This document shows, in pieces, positions 12,661-28,000 of a DNA stretch of 64,000 nucleotides. Each line of letters starts with the position of its first letter. Position 1 is the first letter of the stretch. Below the pieces are notes generated by a model. That model saw only the letters and a program-made list of their open reading frames with translations, did no database searches and was not told the origin of the DNA. This DNA is from Embiotoca jacksoni. Its lineage: Eukaryota; Chordata; Actinopteri; Embiotocidae. Where the stretch lies: NCBI GenBank assembly GCA_022577435.1, contig JAKOON010000006.1, positions 430,001 through 494,000 of the forward strand, written 5' to 3'. The translations under genes were made by a program, and so were the position numbers.

Positions 12661-15182
12661 CCAAAAAAAGATGCTAACCACTTTGTCCTCCTTTGTGGCA
12701 TGCAGTCCAGGTAGCAGTGAGAATCAAGAAAAGTGGAGGAGGGAGAGGAGAGAAAGAAAACGGGATAGGATGCGAAAGGTAGAAGAAACAGAAGATGCAG
12801 AGAAGGCGGGTTAGCGGGTGGGGAAAAAGAGGAACGACAAAAAAAAAAAAAAAAAAGAAGAAGAAAAAGGGAGGAAATAAGAGGAATGTGGTGCAAAACA
12901 TTTGTTAATTACATTCTGCAGAATTTGTTACACACACTTCATATTATCGGGCGGTGGAGACAACAGGATGCAAATGTCATGGGACCGCGGACATGTTGGG
13001 CTGCGGCGGCATGCATGACCCAGCTCGGCGTGATCGGGACGTGTAACACCTCCGCACAAAGAGGCATTCAGCACGATCAAAGCAACGTGGAGCGCATTCT
13101 TTCACGACCTTTGACCTTTTTCGAACCTCCTAAAAATGCGCCCGGTCGTTTTAATTTTCTTATGCTGCCATGAAAGCACCACAGATATCAATAATAGAGC
13201 TACATTTAAAAACATGGAATTATCTATTATATTTGATGTTAAAAAAAAAAAAAAGAAGAAATAAAACCGGTGGGATAAATTTAAATAAATAAATGATTGC
13301 TAGTCTCCTTGTTAGTAATACAGTATGTTAATTATTGTGGGAAGCTTTGTGGCAATTTGTGTAATCAGTGTTGGAGTTTGGATCATCCTGTTGCTGCGAT
13401 GCCTTCTGCAGGGCACAGGGCAGCACTACACACCTCCGTCAATAGGAGGTAATGAATTATTACTGTAAGCAGCTTAGAAGCCACTTAGAGGGGTTGTGAT
13501 GCAGGATCATTTCTGGCCAATACTCTAGTTTTATAGTTTCAGGGAGCCCTTATGACGTGCAACGTGTCATGTGAGAATTTTTTTTTTTAAATCCTTCAAT
13601 TTAGAAAGTAAGAAAGAAGGGAACTAAAATATTTAAAAGCTATAACAATGTGCAGTTGTGTGCAGCATGCTGCTCAATGTCATAGGAAGTGATTGTACAT
13701 GAATCTTTCTACATTAGAAAGTTGTACAAAAAAAAATATCTCCTTTTTTTTTCCCACGACTTAAAATTTTTTGCCTACAATTTGTCCCAAAAATCAGAAT
13801 CATATAAAATATTATAATTATTAAAATATTATAATTTTGAATCACAATTTTATTTTTTATTTTTAATAAAAGCAGCGACAAAATCAAGTATTTTTTATCA
13901 AAACAATCACACAAAAAAATAAGAAGTCATAAAATCGTACATGGCCGGATTTTTTTGGGGTACTGTTTTTAAAATTACCTTTGGTACTTTTTTCTGGTAC
14001 CATTTTAAGATCACATCATGCACTTTTTGTGCTACTGTTTTAGAATAAAGTGCATCATGTACTGGTTTAAAATGACCAACGGTACTTTTTGTGATAATGT
14101 TTTGAAATGCTATTGAGTACTTTTTGTTGTTCAGATTTAAGATGACGTTTTATCTCTTTTGTGGTGGCGTTTTAAAATAACATAAGACAGTTTTTGTGGT
14201 GCTGTTTTCTAATTAAGTTCAGTACAAAAAATTAGTACAATTTTAAAATGACCTGTGGTACTTTTTGTGATAAAGGTCTGGAAATACATGAGGTACTTTT
14301 TGCATTTAGATTTAAAGTGATGTTTAGTTCTTGTCGTGGTGCTATTTTAAAGTTACCTTCGGTATTTTCTGCCATCATGTTTTTAATTGCATTTAGTACT
14401 TACTGTGGTAAAGTTGTAAAAGGATTTTAAGTACTTGTAATTTTAAAGCAACATCACAAAAAAAGCTCCTTATGTAAATTTAAGTTTAGTACATTCTGTG
14501 ATAATGTTTTAAAATTACATTTGGTACTTTTTGGGATGCTCTGGTACTATTGTAAAAATGACATCTGGCACTTTTTCATTGTACTCTGGTGCTGTTTTTC
14601 CAAATTAGACACAGTACGTTTCAACCTGACACCTGACAGTTTTACCGGTACTGTGATACGGTTATCAAATATAATATTACATCTGAAAAACTCCCAGTAA
14701 TTAAACTTTTTTTCTGCACTCTCAAAGCCCAAATCCAAAAAAACGACCTGCATTTTGTGCTGATTTCGATGAACTGATCATTTTAAGAAAAAAAACACAC
14801 AAAAAAACAAGGCATTCATATGTACAAGTTTAAAAAAAAAGCCTGTGTATTTCTAGTGTTCGGATACCGCTGAAGAAACAAGCTGTTAGGAGTATATTTA
14901 TATTCCAAATGTGCCGTAGATGTTATTTTTGAAGACAAACTGCGAACCGCAGGAAAACAAACAGCGTGCTGCTGATGCGGGTAAACGAGCACACTGTAAG
15001 GCAGGAGACTCTTTATGTAACGGAACAAAGCTCACACTTTCCTAACGCTGTTATTCTGCTCGAACGGCCAAACGAGCCGGGACAGAGGCAGGCACCGCCG
15101 AGACCAGACGAGCGTCACTTCCGACACGTCCCACCCACACATTACACATGCACACGCACACACACAAACACACAAACACAAC

Positions 15183-15268
<86 letters not shown>

Positions 15269-18200
15269 GGAAAGGAAAGAAATGGAGCATGAATTACATG
15301 TTGTGTTGCCGTTTCTCTCGTAAGGATTTATGAATTAAACTCAATTCTCAACAGGAATTTTTGATAAAGTTTGGGATGAGTTCTAAGAATCATCTTCTTG
15401 TTTATTTATGTAATATTCAATATTTAATTAGTTCTCCGTGCGGGAAGCGGACAACAGTTGAATTACGTGCTGTAAGTGAACCGTGTATTGAATAGATTTT
15501 GTGTTTTAATGTCTTTTAATCTCAGTGCAAACGTGCTGATTGATGATCCATTGTGTCAAATTGGCACAAATTTGACATTCAAGTCTCAGATAAAAAAAAA
15601 AAAAAAACCTGCTGTAAGAAGGTAAATCTACTGGACATATGTGATTAAACCAGAAAACAATAATATATGCACTAAACTTCCTTTTGTTTTATTTTCGGTA
15701 AATTATTTAGTCCTAAAAAAGTTTACTTTTTTAATGGAGCTAAGTTTAATCTCATGGCATTCAATTCCACATTAGAACATTCATTATTTAAAAAGGCAAT
15801 AATGACTGATGTTATTTTGAGCTCCTCTTCCCCTTTGCTTTATTTATTTTATTTATAGATGGCGTTGGTCTCATCCCTTCGTTTCCACGTAGCAGCCTGC
15901 CTCCTGTTAAAGTAATATTAATGGCTCCACCAGCAGGGATACTATCTTTATCCGCCGTGCTGACTGGCCATTGAGTTCTGCATACGTGTGGTGCCAGTGT
16001 GAGTCCAGGCCCAGCTGGGATGGGCGGATACTGAACAGATTGGGGACCAGCAGGCCACGGGGTGGAGGGGCCCGTCGTCAGGTAAAACAACCAGAAGGAG
16101 GGCCCTTCTCTTGGGTTGGAGGGGAGCCCAGAGAAGGGTTGGGATGGAAGGGGTTTGGGTTTTAAAATAGCACAAACCTGTCTATGGTTGGACACCGAAC
16201 TGATCCAGCCCGGATCACATTAATGGTCGTAATAAAATTACACGGTGTGGGATTTATATTTAAAACAGTGCAGCAACTTGAATTTGCTGGTTAGCGTTAG
16301 CACTGGGCTGTGTTTCTAGCGCATTATTGGTTTAATTTAAGCACCGTTTAAAAATGCTCTGTTAAAAATCTCCAATTATGTCTAAAACTTTGGTTTATGA
16401 CGAGAATACTTTAGCTAAACTAAGATGTTTAACACTGAAGTCATAACCAACTCTTCTTTATATATATATATATATCAGGAGGTGACGGTAATAATATTCG
16501 AAGATAAATCGAATAGTTCAGGGCGAATTTGGAAGTCGTTTTTTTTTTTTTTTTTAAACCACAAACACCGCAGCCTGAAAAAAAACGAGCGTCACGACTG
16601 GTGCCAAAGCCGTCCGTCCAAATACACTTTGACCTCACCAAAGTGTGACCGGGAAGCGACGGAAAGACAAAAAAAAAAAAAAAAAAAAAGCAACGAACAA
16701 ACACAGAAGCAGAAAGTGTACATCGTCGACAGCTGGAATGAGGTGAGTGTGAGGAAGGAAAGAGGAGGAAGGGGGGGAGGTAGGGCGCGGGGGAGGTCAG
16801 AGGTCACGTTTCTCACATTGTTGGAGCGCAGAGAGACCCGGCCTCCACAGCGAGCGCAGAATTTGGTCTGGCAGTAGGAGCAGAGGTGGCCGCAGCCGTC
16901 GGCGAACTTGGTCTTGCGGCAGATCCCGCAGGTGGGCGCGTCGTCCTTCTGCTGGGTCTGCTGGCGCCGCGTCTCGGCGCCGATGCGACGCACCTCCTGT
17001 TTGTAGCTCTCGAACTGCTGGTGCAGCGTTCTGAATCGGAGAGACGAGAGGATCACACAATAAGCGGCGCGCAGTGAAACTTTTTGTTTGCCGTCTTGAG
17101 CATCCGCCAAAAAAAAACAAAAAAAAAACCCAAGAATAACTGAATCGTTTTCAAAATCAATAAATCGCACAGAAAACAAAGAGCTACGTAACGCATGCAC
17201 ATGTTTGAGAAACATTTCGGTTAGAGCGGAATAACTGTCAATTAAAGCCCCACTTGAAAGGTCTTTCTTTTTTTCTTTTAAAAAAAATAAAAAATAAAAA
17301 ATCATACACGCAATTAAACGAAGCTCGAGCGGAGTTTCGCGCTCCGCGGCTCGCAGCCTTTTTTCACCCTCCCCGCTTCCCGGGACGCCTGCGATGGAAA
17401 TAACCCCCGAGTGTGAATTGCAAATCAGACCATGTGAAAAAACACCCACAGTGTTGTCTCAACAGAACTGTCAGAGGAGGACGGCATCAGCGTGGCACGG
17501 CTCGGGTGTGCGGGGGACCCAGACGGGGCCCTTTAATTACCTCGCTGAGCGAGCGAGGTAGACAGGAAGGAGATGGCTTCATTCACTGATTTGCAGCCAA
17601 TTAGCCCGTTTGTGCGAGCAGACGAGCTTCAGGCATGTGTTTTGAGTTTTTGGGGAGAAAAAAAAAAAAAAAGGGAAATTTATACTTTTGCTCAAGTTAA
17701 AATATCATTTTAAATCTATGAAGCCTATGAAACCAAAAAGAGTTCCAAAAAAATGTAGAAAAGCTGCCCATCTGGCATCAAACTCATGCACGGTGAATGG
17801 ACATAGACGACACATATGACCCAAAGTAACTTTCAAATTTATCGTTTTAGTCCAAACAACCAGTTCAAACGAACCTCAGAGAACTTCAGCTGATTACCTT
17901 GGTCTATTGGAAGCAGACATGTCTTCCCGTATGCAGTGTTCAGCTGCTGGGTAGGAAACAGGCTGAAAACATAACACCTGCTCTGCCGTCAGCAGCTTTT
18001 CCTGGTACAAATAACCTATCAGGTAAGAGTCCTCCACCACCATGACCCATCCCAAGTCCACGAACGATGCTCATCACTGAAACGTTACAAAAAAAAAAAA
18101 AAAAAAGTCTGTCGTTACTGAAAACCAAGCCGTCCAAATGAAGCGTTATTTAATTCCCAAAAAGTATGTATAAAATAAATGAATCCTAAGCTGCTGAACG

Positions 18201-20723
18201 GAGAAGGAGTCTCGTCACTGGAGTCTTCCTCGCCGTCTGCGGCCGGTCGTGCCGCGGCAGCAGACTGCCACCGTGCACAGTTGGAGCCGGGAGGCGACTG
18301 GGACGCTTCTCAGCCAATCAGCTGCCACGAAGGAATGACAGGAACTTGGACCGTGACGTTGAATGAAGAAAAGAAAAAAAAAGAAAAAAAAGTAACCGAG
18401 AGAAATATTTTCACAGTGATGTCGAGGTCACAGAATGAAAAAAAAAAATCAAGTACGAAGGGGAAATCTCAGCATCAAAGCCTCCGAGTTCAAGTCAGAT
18501 GGGTTGTAACATCAGGATTGGGAATAACCAGAGTCGATATTATCAGCACACTAAAATCACAATCACAGAACGGAAGTAAAAAAGATTGACGCAAAATTAC
18601 TCCAAGTGAAATGAGCTTGGAAACAACCAAACCAGTTTTTTCGATAAGTTCCGAAACGCCGAGTTTCATCGCTCGATCAAAAATCGGCACCTGCTTTTTT
18701 TTTTTTCTGTAATTTCTTTATGCACCTAAAACTTGAGCAGAGAGCGCACATCAAAGTAAACTGTGCTGTAAAGTTCGGGGTCTACCGGGAATTGACTCAA
18801 TTCTGAGAGTCAGACTAGTGGTCATTTAAGGAACTACAGTTTTTAGCCCCGGATTTTTCCGCTTGGCCACGATTCGCTAGTATTGCCATTTTGCAATATG
18901 TTAATATGTCAATAACGTACATTGCCATTTATGACCTTTTATCAACCGCAAATTATGTCCTAAAAGGTAATTTTTGTCCGTTTTATCTAATAAAATAAAG
19001 TCTTCAGTCCGTTCATCTCACTTTAATAATTTTTAATGCAACAAAATGTGAATGTCAAGCAGACTGACCAACACTGTTGTAAAAAAAATTATCTATTTAT
19101 ACAGCAGAATATCAGTACTTGGAGTCCATGTGTTGATAAATTACTGCCACGAAAAATATTGCAACGCTGTCCTGTATTGATGTTTTTCCCTCTACAACCA
19201 TTATCATAATACGCATCAACGCTGTACCATGATAGCATCGTTTGTCTGGGGTTGGCTGAGGAAGGCAGCTTTGAACAGATATGTTCAGATACTGTGATTC
19301 AGCATCTGTAACTGTAACTGCAGCCGGCCACAGACATCAGATGTTTCCAGTGTAAATTGTCTGCTCGTTCAAATACGCTCACAAATTTAAATCTGCACGT
19401 GCCGGTTTTCACTTAGAAAAATGCTTCCAGGCTGGCTTTGATTTAAACCCCCCCCAAAAAAAATAAATAAAGATAAATGGACGTTGGACAAAACCTAAAG
19501 CATATTTCAAACGGAAAAACAACACGACACCGCCGCGGCAGCGACGTCACAAACGTGACCTCTGACCCCGAGGAGCCATCTACCCTGCCAGTGGGAGTCC
19601 AGGGGTCTGAGCCGAGCCCAGGCGCCATGGGAACAGCTGTCAGAAACAGAGGGCGCGCTGCCGGTTGCCGCGGCAACGCGGCGGCGTCAAGCGCCGGGTG
19701 TCAGCGGGTGTCAGCGCACCAGCTGTTCCCGTTCTCAGAGCCTCGTCCTCGTCCGTCTCCTTCAACCGCTTCCGCACATTCAGCAGACGCGCACCGTTAA
19801 AGCTGCGTTGAAGCTGGACGCTACGTCGATGAGAGCCGAGAGACTCAACCCGAAACAGTTCAATTGCGGCTCGTGAAGCCGAAACGAAGGGCCGAAAGAC
19901 GCTAAAATCATAGAGTGGGAGGGGAACAGCAGAAGCAGGTAACAAGTCTCTGTGAATTCATCACCTTCAACATTACAGAAAATCATTTGATGCAATGATT
20001 ACGTAACATCAATTTAATTTAACCTTTATTTGACCAAGTAATAATTAAAAAAAGGAGTTGAGATAAAATCTCTGGATATCCCCTGCAGAGTAATAAAGCA
20101 AATTCGGGCAATCTCCACAATTTGTGGGAGTTTTTGATAAAAAATTTCTGCAATTTTCTTTTTTTTGTTTTGTTGCAAAAACAGAATCTCTGCTGAAAGT
20201 ATTACAGCGTAAGTAGCTTTTCAAAACAAAACTCCCTTCATTAATAAAAAAAATAACTCCATCATTCACAATCACCAAAAGGCTCCGCCCCCTCTCCTCT
20301 CATCATCCAAACAAACTGGAATAAAACAAGACGTTTACGTGAGGATGCAGAAAAGGATGACTGGTATGATTTTCCCGCTGGGGGAGGGAGGGGGGGGGGG
20401 GGCTTGTCCTCTCAGGTGAGGACAAGGCTCTTTGTGTTCACTCTGCTGTGAGTTCATCCATTACATGCCTGAGCCACGCTGCCTCCCCCGGGGGAGGGGG
20501 GGGAGGGAGGAGAGGGGGGGGGGGGGGGGTCGGCCACCTCGCCTAGGAACACAGGTGGTGAAGGAGAGCTCAAATACTTCAGTCGCATGTCTTCCACATG
20601 ACTTGTGTATGCAAACACTAGTGCAAAAAAACAAAAAAAAAACAGGTTTGTCATATTTGTTTTCTCCGAAATTAACTTGAATCCCTCCTGGATGTGGTTA
20701 CATTAGTGTATGCGCCACTACAA

Positions 20724-20766
<43 letters not shown>

Positions 20767-21709
20767 AATGCATCACATCAGCACCGAGTTGAATTTACAA
20801 ATCTCTTGTTGCTACGGTAACCGATCTCAGGTCTCACACAGGAAGTGATATACTTGATACAGTTTGGCCGTCACCATCTTGTTGTTGTTTTTTTTTTTTT
20901 GGAGCCAGTGGTGACCATATTTGGACAGGCTAGGGAGGAGCAGGAGGCGGGTCTGACTGACACTACGCCCCGCCCACCTATAACCAGAAACCTGACTGCA
21001 CCCGAGGCTTGTCAATCAAACAGACACGCCGCGATGCGTGACGAAAGAAGACGACTTCGGCCGTCAAAAGGTTCTGCGTGGAACTGAGGTGCAGTCAAAC
21101 TGGAGTAGTTACTTTATTATTATTATTATTTCATATTTATTTGCGTAGGGACGAGTCTGTAGCGACACACCACAGCATTTATAGCCAAAGCTAATTTGTA
21201 GTGGCCGTCTCTCGATGGGCCTTTAAAAATACATTCACAGGAGACGATCCAAACCACGCACTCGACAATATACTGTCAAAACGCAAAAGCTAAACGAGAA
21301 ATACAGACAGATTAGAAGACAAATTGATATAAGAACGCACCACGAAAAAAGGGAGAACCGGATCATTCACGACTACATGACAGATCCCTCCTAAAAAAAA
21401 ACTTTAGAATTTAAAATGATCCAAATCAGGATCCAGTTCGAGTCCGATCGTCCCGGAAGATTTAACGAGCAGATCTCGGATGGTGTGTTTTTTTTTTTCT
21501 CGAGACGCCCATCTAACACTGTCAGACAGTGACCGGCGGGGGGGGGGGGGGGGGGGGGAGGCGGGCGGGGGAGGGAGGCGGGGGTGGGGGGTGTCCAAGC
21601 GGTGTGAACCAGCTGAACCGCCGCCGTCTCCTCTCTCCGGGTCACCAGCACCGGCCCGACAGGGACAGACAGCATCTGCTGGTTAGCCCGGCTTTTGGCC
21701 TTGTCAAAA

Positions 21710-21765
<56 letters not shown>

Positions 21766-22024
21766 AATCAAGACACACAAACACACAAACACAAACATTG
21801 ACACAGACAGAGAGCCCACATAAACACATGTATGGCCCGCTGCCTTCGGCCTCACATACAGTATGGAGGTCAGGACTCCCTCCTCCCCCCTCCTCCCCTC
21901 TCCGTCTCCGCCTCCTCCGTCTCCCTCGTTCTTCACCAGTCGCTGGTGTCGAGTTGTTAATTAACGCCGCTATGAATACATTGCCCGAGGAAGAGGAGGG
22001 GAAGCTGTGTGTGTGCGTGTGCGT

Positions 22025-22055
<31 letters not shown>

Positions 22056-25000
22056 CGTGTGCGTGTGTGTGTGTGCGTGTGTGTGTGCGTCAGGCAGTAC
22101 TATTTCGGTCTCATCAGCTGATTGCCGGCGACACCGAGCAGAAGACTCTTTCTCAGTTGGACGAGGCTCAAGATTGGACCGTTCGCTAAGCCCCGCCTCT
22201 TTTATCCATACAAATTCACCTTTATTTTTCAAAATGCAGGCCTCGCATTTATCACAGAGGGCACCGCCTTAAAGTTCGGATGAAGGTTCGTGTTTTTTTT
22301 TTTTTAATCGCGGTTCACTTTGCATTTGGATTCACGTTGTGATTTTGACTTTGACGGACAGCCAGCTGATCGTCTTTTTTTTAGACGGCGTGACGTCGGC
22401 GTGCTGTCCAATCAGCTGGTAGACTTTTTCCGTTTAAACGGAGAAAAATTAGAGAACAGATCAATTTCGTTGGCACTTTGTTATTATTTTTTTCTGCCGT
22501 AACGACCGAAAAAAATAAGTTTGTGTCGGCATTTTGGTGTTTTTCCGCAATTAGGAACAAATTCCAGTTAATTCTCTCCTCCTCTCTCCTGCGTTTCTAT
22601 GGAGGCAAAAAAAATGTGTACTTCTTTTCCGGTTATATTTCCTTTTTCTACTGTTTAATAAGCACCAATTAACAAATCCCTTTGTCACAAATCCCTGTAA
22701 TTGGTCCAAAAGTCCAAAAGAGTTTGAACCGAGACCGAGACCGGCTGTTTTAGTTGGACCAAATCCGGACTTTGGTCCAAGACGCCTTTCACACCTTGTG
22801 TTTTAATTTGGAACAAACTGAACGTAAAGCCCGGAGGTCCAGACAAAAAGGTGTGAAAGGACCCTAAATTTTCAACCACTGACCAGCTGAAATAACGATG
22901 GTTGCTAAAGCTAAGAGCCAGCAGACAACGTGCACAAGCTGGCAGTTTTTCCAAGGGTTTGGAGACTTTAGTTTAAAAGAAGAAAAGCAAAGCGCTCCGG
23001 ATCAATAACGAACGAGGCGCAGCGGAGGACGGTTGGAGAAAAAATATCTCGCGCGCTATCTCGACACATGCTGGAGAGGAGGACTCGGGGATGGAGGTGG
23101 AGTGATCAGAGAGGAGACGCAGACGGGGAGAAGAGGTGGGGGAGAAAAAAAAAAAAGAAAGAAAAAGAAATAGGAAGACAGGAAGAAGTGGTGAGGAGCG
23201 TGTAACAACGAATACCCAGAAACCATCCCATCTTAGAAAGAGATGGATCGACAAACTGACGTCTACAGAGAGGAGGAGGAGGAGGAGGAGGACGAAGGAG
23301 AACAATTGAAAAAGCAAAAAGGACCAACAACAAAAAAAAGAGCCAAGACGGAAACAAGCGTGGGCCAGAGACCAGCGGAGGAGAGAAGCATCCGGAGCCG
23401 CTCTATAAATACCACTCGAGGAGAGCGGTGGATGATGGAGAGAGGATGGAGACAGGATAATGGAAAGAGGAAGAGGAGGGGAAGAAAAAGAATAGATAGA
23501 TCCTCTCAGGAAAACTCAAGTTTATAAAAGCAGGAACATTATTAGTTTAATGAAAAGTGCAGAAAAGGAGAAGGAAAAAAAAAAAAAAAAAGTCAAAGAA
23601 CTGAGAGAGAAGAGCAACAGATGGGAGCCGAAAGCAAAAGCAAACACCTTCTTTGTTTTCTTATTTGCCCGCCGCGATGTTCTCCGTGACGACTTTTACA
23701 TATTTGGCTCCCTCCACTGTCAAAAGGCTATAAAAACAAAACCAAAAAAAAAGGGTACCCGCGTCATAATGCGAGCAGAAAACCAAACACCCAGATGGCT
23801 GATGTGTGTCTATCTATCTATAGGGCAGCAATTTCTCAAACAATCTGGTCAACCCTCCGCGGCTCGATGGGGTTTGATTCCCAGCTGTCGCTCTTTCCAG
23901 GATCCGGTGTCTCCTCGGACCGATGGAGTCACATAAACCCGCCGGTTTATCGCGCGGCTCGAAAGGCGGCAAGAAACAAAATCTGGCTTCTGTTATTTTT
24001 TTTTATTTTTTTTTTTTTTAGAAGAGTCTCGACTTCAGGGTGCAAAAGCTACACTTCATCTTTTCCCCCCCGTCGATCCCAAACAAATTTAGATCAAAAC
24101 CAGTAACCACAAAACTACAAAATATAGATGAAACGACCTCTTTTTCACCTTTTTTTATGCTTATGGGTAATTCAATTTGCTAAGTCAGCACTAGCGCTGA
24201 GCGTTTATTCTGTGCCGACCCGTCCAATCGCAGTGAAGGAAGGGGCGGGACAAATGCCGCAAAGACGCCGATAGTATAGGATGGACGTGGCTTCCGGGTC
24301 TGAAAAGTTAAGGCAAATGCAGAAGTGCCATAGAGTGCAATACCACTGAGGGCCACTAGAGGTCGGCTCCCAAAAAGGCTGCAACTCCATAGACTCCCAT
24401 TCAACTTCTCTCCATGAAATACGAAGTCAATAAAGTTTTTCCACAAGTCTTCATGGAGCCAGTAGCTACATTTCCCTCCATTTGGTCCATCTGAAAATAA
24501 TAACATCCATAATCAGAAATGAGGCCTCACAAAGCCGTATTTTTTTGGGGGGCGAGTCTGTTTGATTGACAGGTCTCTGGTGCAGGAAGGCTTCCGCTAT
24601 AGGTGGGCTTTTTTGAAAGCAGCCTCTAGTGGCCCTCAGTGGAATTGCATTTTATAGGCTTAGTTTTTCAGACCTGGAGAACACGTCCAAGTTTTCGCAT
24701 ATTGAGATTAGACCGAACATAACAAGCACGCATTTTAGTACCGGGTGTAAATACAGTACAAAGATCCAGGGAGTGAAAATGGAGCAAGATGCTGGCAAAC
24801 AAAATGGCATTTTTGAAGCCCAAATCTAAAAAAATATTTTTTTTTTTTAAATTCTAAAGTCTTGTTTGTCATTTCTACACATTTCCACCAAAATCAGTAT
24901 GAAATATTCTCGTGTTCTTTACGAAGAGCGGCATCTCGAGTACCATTACCCCGAAGGGTCTGTGGGCAGCACCATCACCGCACAGACTTCATCTTCATAA

Positions 25001-28000
25001 CCTTCGCCCGCCTCCGGGCCGGTACTCGACCGGACTTGCCCCTCGGCCCCTCCCGGAGCCGGCGCCCCGATGTCGATAACTCTTTTATTGATGCTGTGAG
25101 TGTTTCACCCATATTTACGGAGCGGAGTGCTTTTTTGGCACGGGCTCCTCGGGTTCATCCCGTCGAACTCTCCCTCCGCTTCCTTTTTTATTTCGTTTCC
25201 CTCTCGACACCTCACTATCTCTACGTCTACGGGGGTTCCGTCGGGTCGGTCAAAGTCGTGTAATTGATAAAGAAATTAAAGAAAATCTATCGTTCGTATA
25301 GATAAGATTCACTTTGCATTGTCCTGCCGTCTGTTTTCTTTCTCTCTTAAACTCACACACATCACACACACATCACACACACACACACACACACATCTCA
25401 CACACACACACACACACACACACATCACGAGTTGGTGGAGTAGTTGCGGAGTAATTACAGTCGACTTCTAATCCCCTCACTATCCCGGCAGAAGCTCCTC
25501 TGTCCTCGCCCCCTCCCCTCCTCCCTCCCTCCTCTTCATCATTTTCTTCTGTTCCTCCTGGATTTCCTGTCTCCACCTCCCCAGCCTCCGCACACTGTGA
25601 GCTACAAATTAAAGTACATTTCCTTTTTTTGATTCGATCACATTTCGTTTGAATTCTTTTTTTTTTTTACTTCAAACTCGCTGATCTCCGGTTAAACCGC
25701 GCGGCTCGCCGTGATGATGATGTTTAGTTCGGGGTGGATCGGCACGCAGGTGAGGTGCAGCAGATTTCGGTGTTAAAGGAATAATCCGTATTCACCATAT
25801 TCTTTGTTTTTCTTTGAAATAAATGTCACATGAACGTCACTGATAATTGAAACATCTCCTTAAAATCAACTCACTTATTGCAATTACACGTCTCCCAAGC
25901 TTGCTTTTAAAAGTCCAAACCTGTACTTGTAATTGTTTTATATGACTGTATTTTACTCAAACTACAGAACTTATATTAATATGCTTCTTATATTCGTTCA
26001 TCTTTCAGGTTAATCTTCCTTCATCTGACAGCTGAATGGTTTAACTAGAAGCTCAACTGTGGTTACAATCTCATCTCTGTCAGCTTGTCTTACTGCTGTG
26101 GTCACTACCGTTGTTTTTATTTGTTCTTTGCTCTGTAAACAACTCGATGTCGTTGTGAATGAGGGCCAATGATTTCTCAAGGTATAAATGAAGGTTGAAC
26201 GAATGAAGCACCGACGCTGCTCTGGAGGCTCGTTGTAGATTTTGGTCGCTATCAATGTTCCTCTTCGCCAAACTTTTCGTTTCATGTTGACTTTTCGCTT
26301 CAATTTTTACTCACCTGCAACCAAAAACCTTTTTACGGTCAACATGCCGACGTGCTACGAGCGACACTAATCATTCAGATAATATGCCACGACCAAAAAA
26401 AAAAAATGCAGCGGTTTAAATCAGTTCGTGTGTTTGTAAGGTGAGCTGAAAGCGTGTTTGTAACTGCAGCGACGCCGCCGTTGTCTCGCAGGTTATTTAA
26501 GCGAGCGCGCGGAGACACATTGTGCTTTTTGCGAGGATCCCGCACAGCGATATAATCCCATCGCTTCCTCTGAAACCACAAACACAGACAGAGATGGAGA
26601 AGGAGAGGGAGAGGGATGTGTAGAGAGGGCCTGGTCAGCTCCGAGCAGAATGCATTCTCATTAAAGTTTAATGCCGGGGAGGTCTGGGAGCACTAAAGAG
26701 GCTACTCGCTCCAGGTCTCTCCCTCTCGGAGCCGCGAGCACAGCAGCTCTTTAGGCCCGAAACCTGCCGCTCCGTCACACTCCGTCCTCTGCTGCTGCAG
26801 CTGATGATGATCGACTAGGTCTCGCAGTCGGAGCGGCTGAATCAATACCAACACGCGGACGTTTCCCATAAAAAGCTCTGATAAAGAGTCTCAAATAAGT
26901 AACGGTGTTTATTGTAGAAAAAGAGGATCGGGGCGGATCAAAATGTTCACGTGCTGCTGTCCACACTCCTGCAGAAAGGATTCCCTACAGATGTTAAAAC
27001 CTGGCTGCAGAGATGTGCAGCACTGAGGCTAGAAGAAGAAGAAGAAGAAGAAGAAGAAGAAGAAGAAGAAGAAGAAGAAGAAGAAGAAGAAGAAGAAGAA
27101 GAAGAAGAGTAGTCTTGTGTGATGATGAGGTTGCTGCTTTGGGCCTATTTCCACCTGATTTTACATTCCTGTGTTTTAATGTTTAACAACTTCCCCTGTA
27201 AACAGAAGAATACCTTTGTGGGATTCATTTATGAGCGGCTCCAAAAAAAAACCTCCTGCTCCGATACACTCGTATTCAAAAAGCATCAACTTCTCTCATT
27301 CTTTCATGGTGTCCTCGGATTCTCAGCAACCAGCAGTGACGTCATCCGTTGGTTTGTGAACGGCAGTTACGAAGCCTCCAGTTCAGATTCTGTCCGTCAC
27401 CATCTTGCCAGTATGGAGCGGTTTGGAGCAGGAATTGACCATATTTGGACGAGCTGGGGGAGGAGAAGCGAGCGGCGGATCTGACTCGATCTGTTTGGAA
27501 ATCCAACAACACTATGCCCCGCCCACCGATAGCTGTATCCTGACTACACCACAGGTCTGTCAATCAAACAGACACGCCCCCAAAAACATCTTTTTGAGGC
27601 GTAATGTCTCATTTTTGACGGATTATTCTCAGCAGGACCATCAGAAAACAAATAAGATGGAGTGAATTTAGCAAATGACGACATAAAAACATTTATTGAC
27701 TGTATTTCATGAGAGCAGTTGAATGGGAGTCTATGGAGCCGGAGGACTATTTGGAGCCGACCTCTAGTGGCACTCGGTGGTATTGCAGTTGCAGTTGCAC
27801 TCGTCATTTTTCAGTCCCAGAGGCACTTTTATATCCAGTCTGTAGTTCTTAGTCAGATCCACCGCTCGCTCCTCCCCAGCTCATCCAAATATGGTCACTT
27901 CTGGCTTCAAATATCCAAGACGTCAACGGCCAAAACCGTTAAAAACAGCTTCCAGATCAGAAGCAGACAAAAAGTGTGTGAGCAGTTGCATCCACATAGA

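Larger units (their letters stand above)
3254..16816. other. rims1 13.6-kb intron
   Basis: Noncoding on my reading. It holds (TA)n at 3936-3961, several TG/CA microsatellites, a (CCTTT)n run, paired CTCF motifs, a short inverted-repeat element at 11422-12069, a degenerate AT-rich minisatellite at 13955-14620 and an unexplained GC-rich 127-codon reading frame at 15812-16195. Confidence 0.75.
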
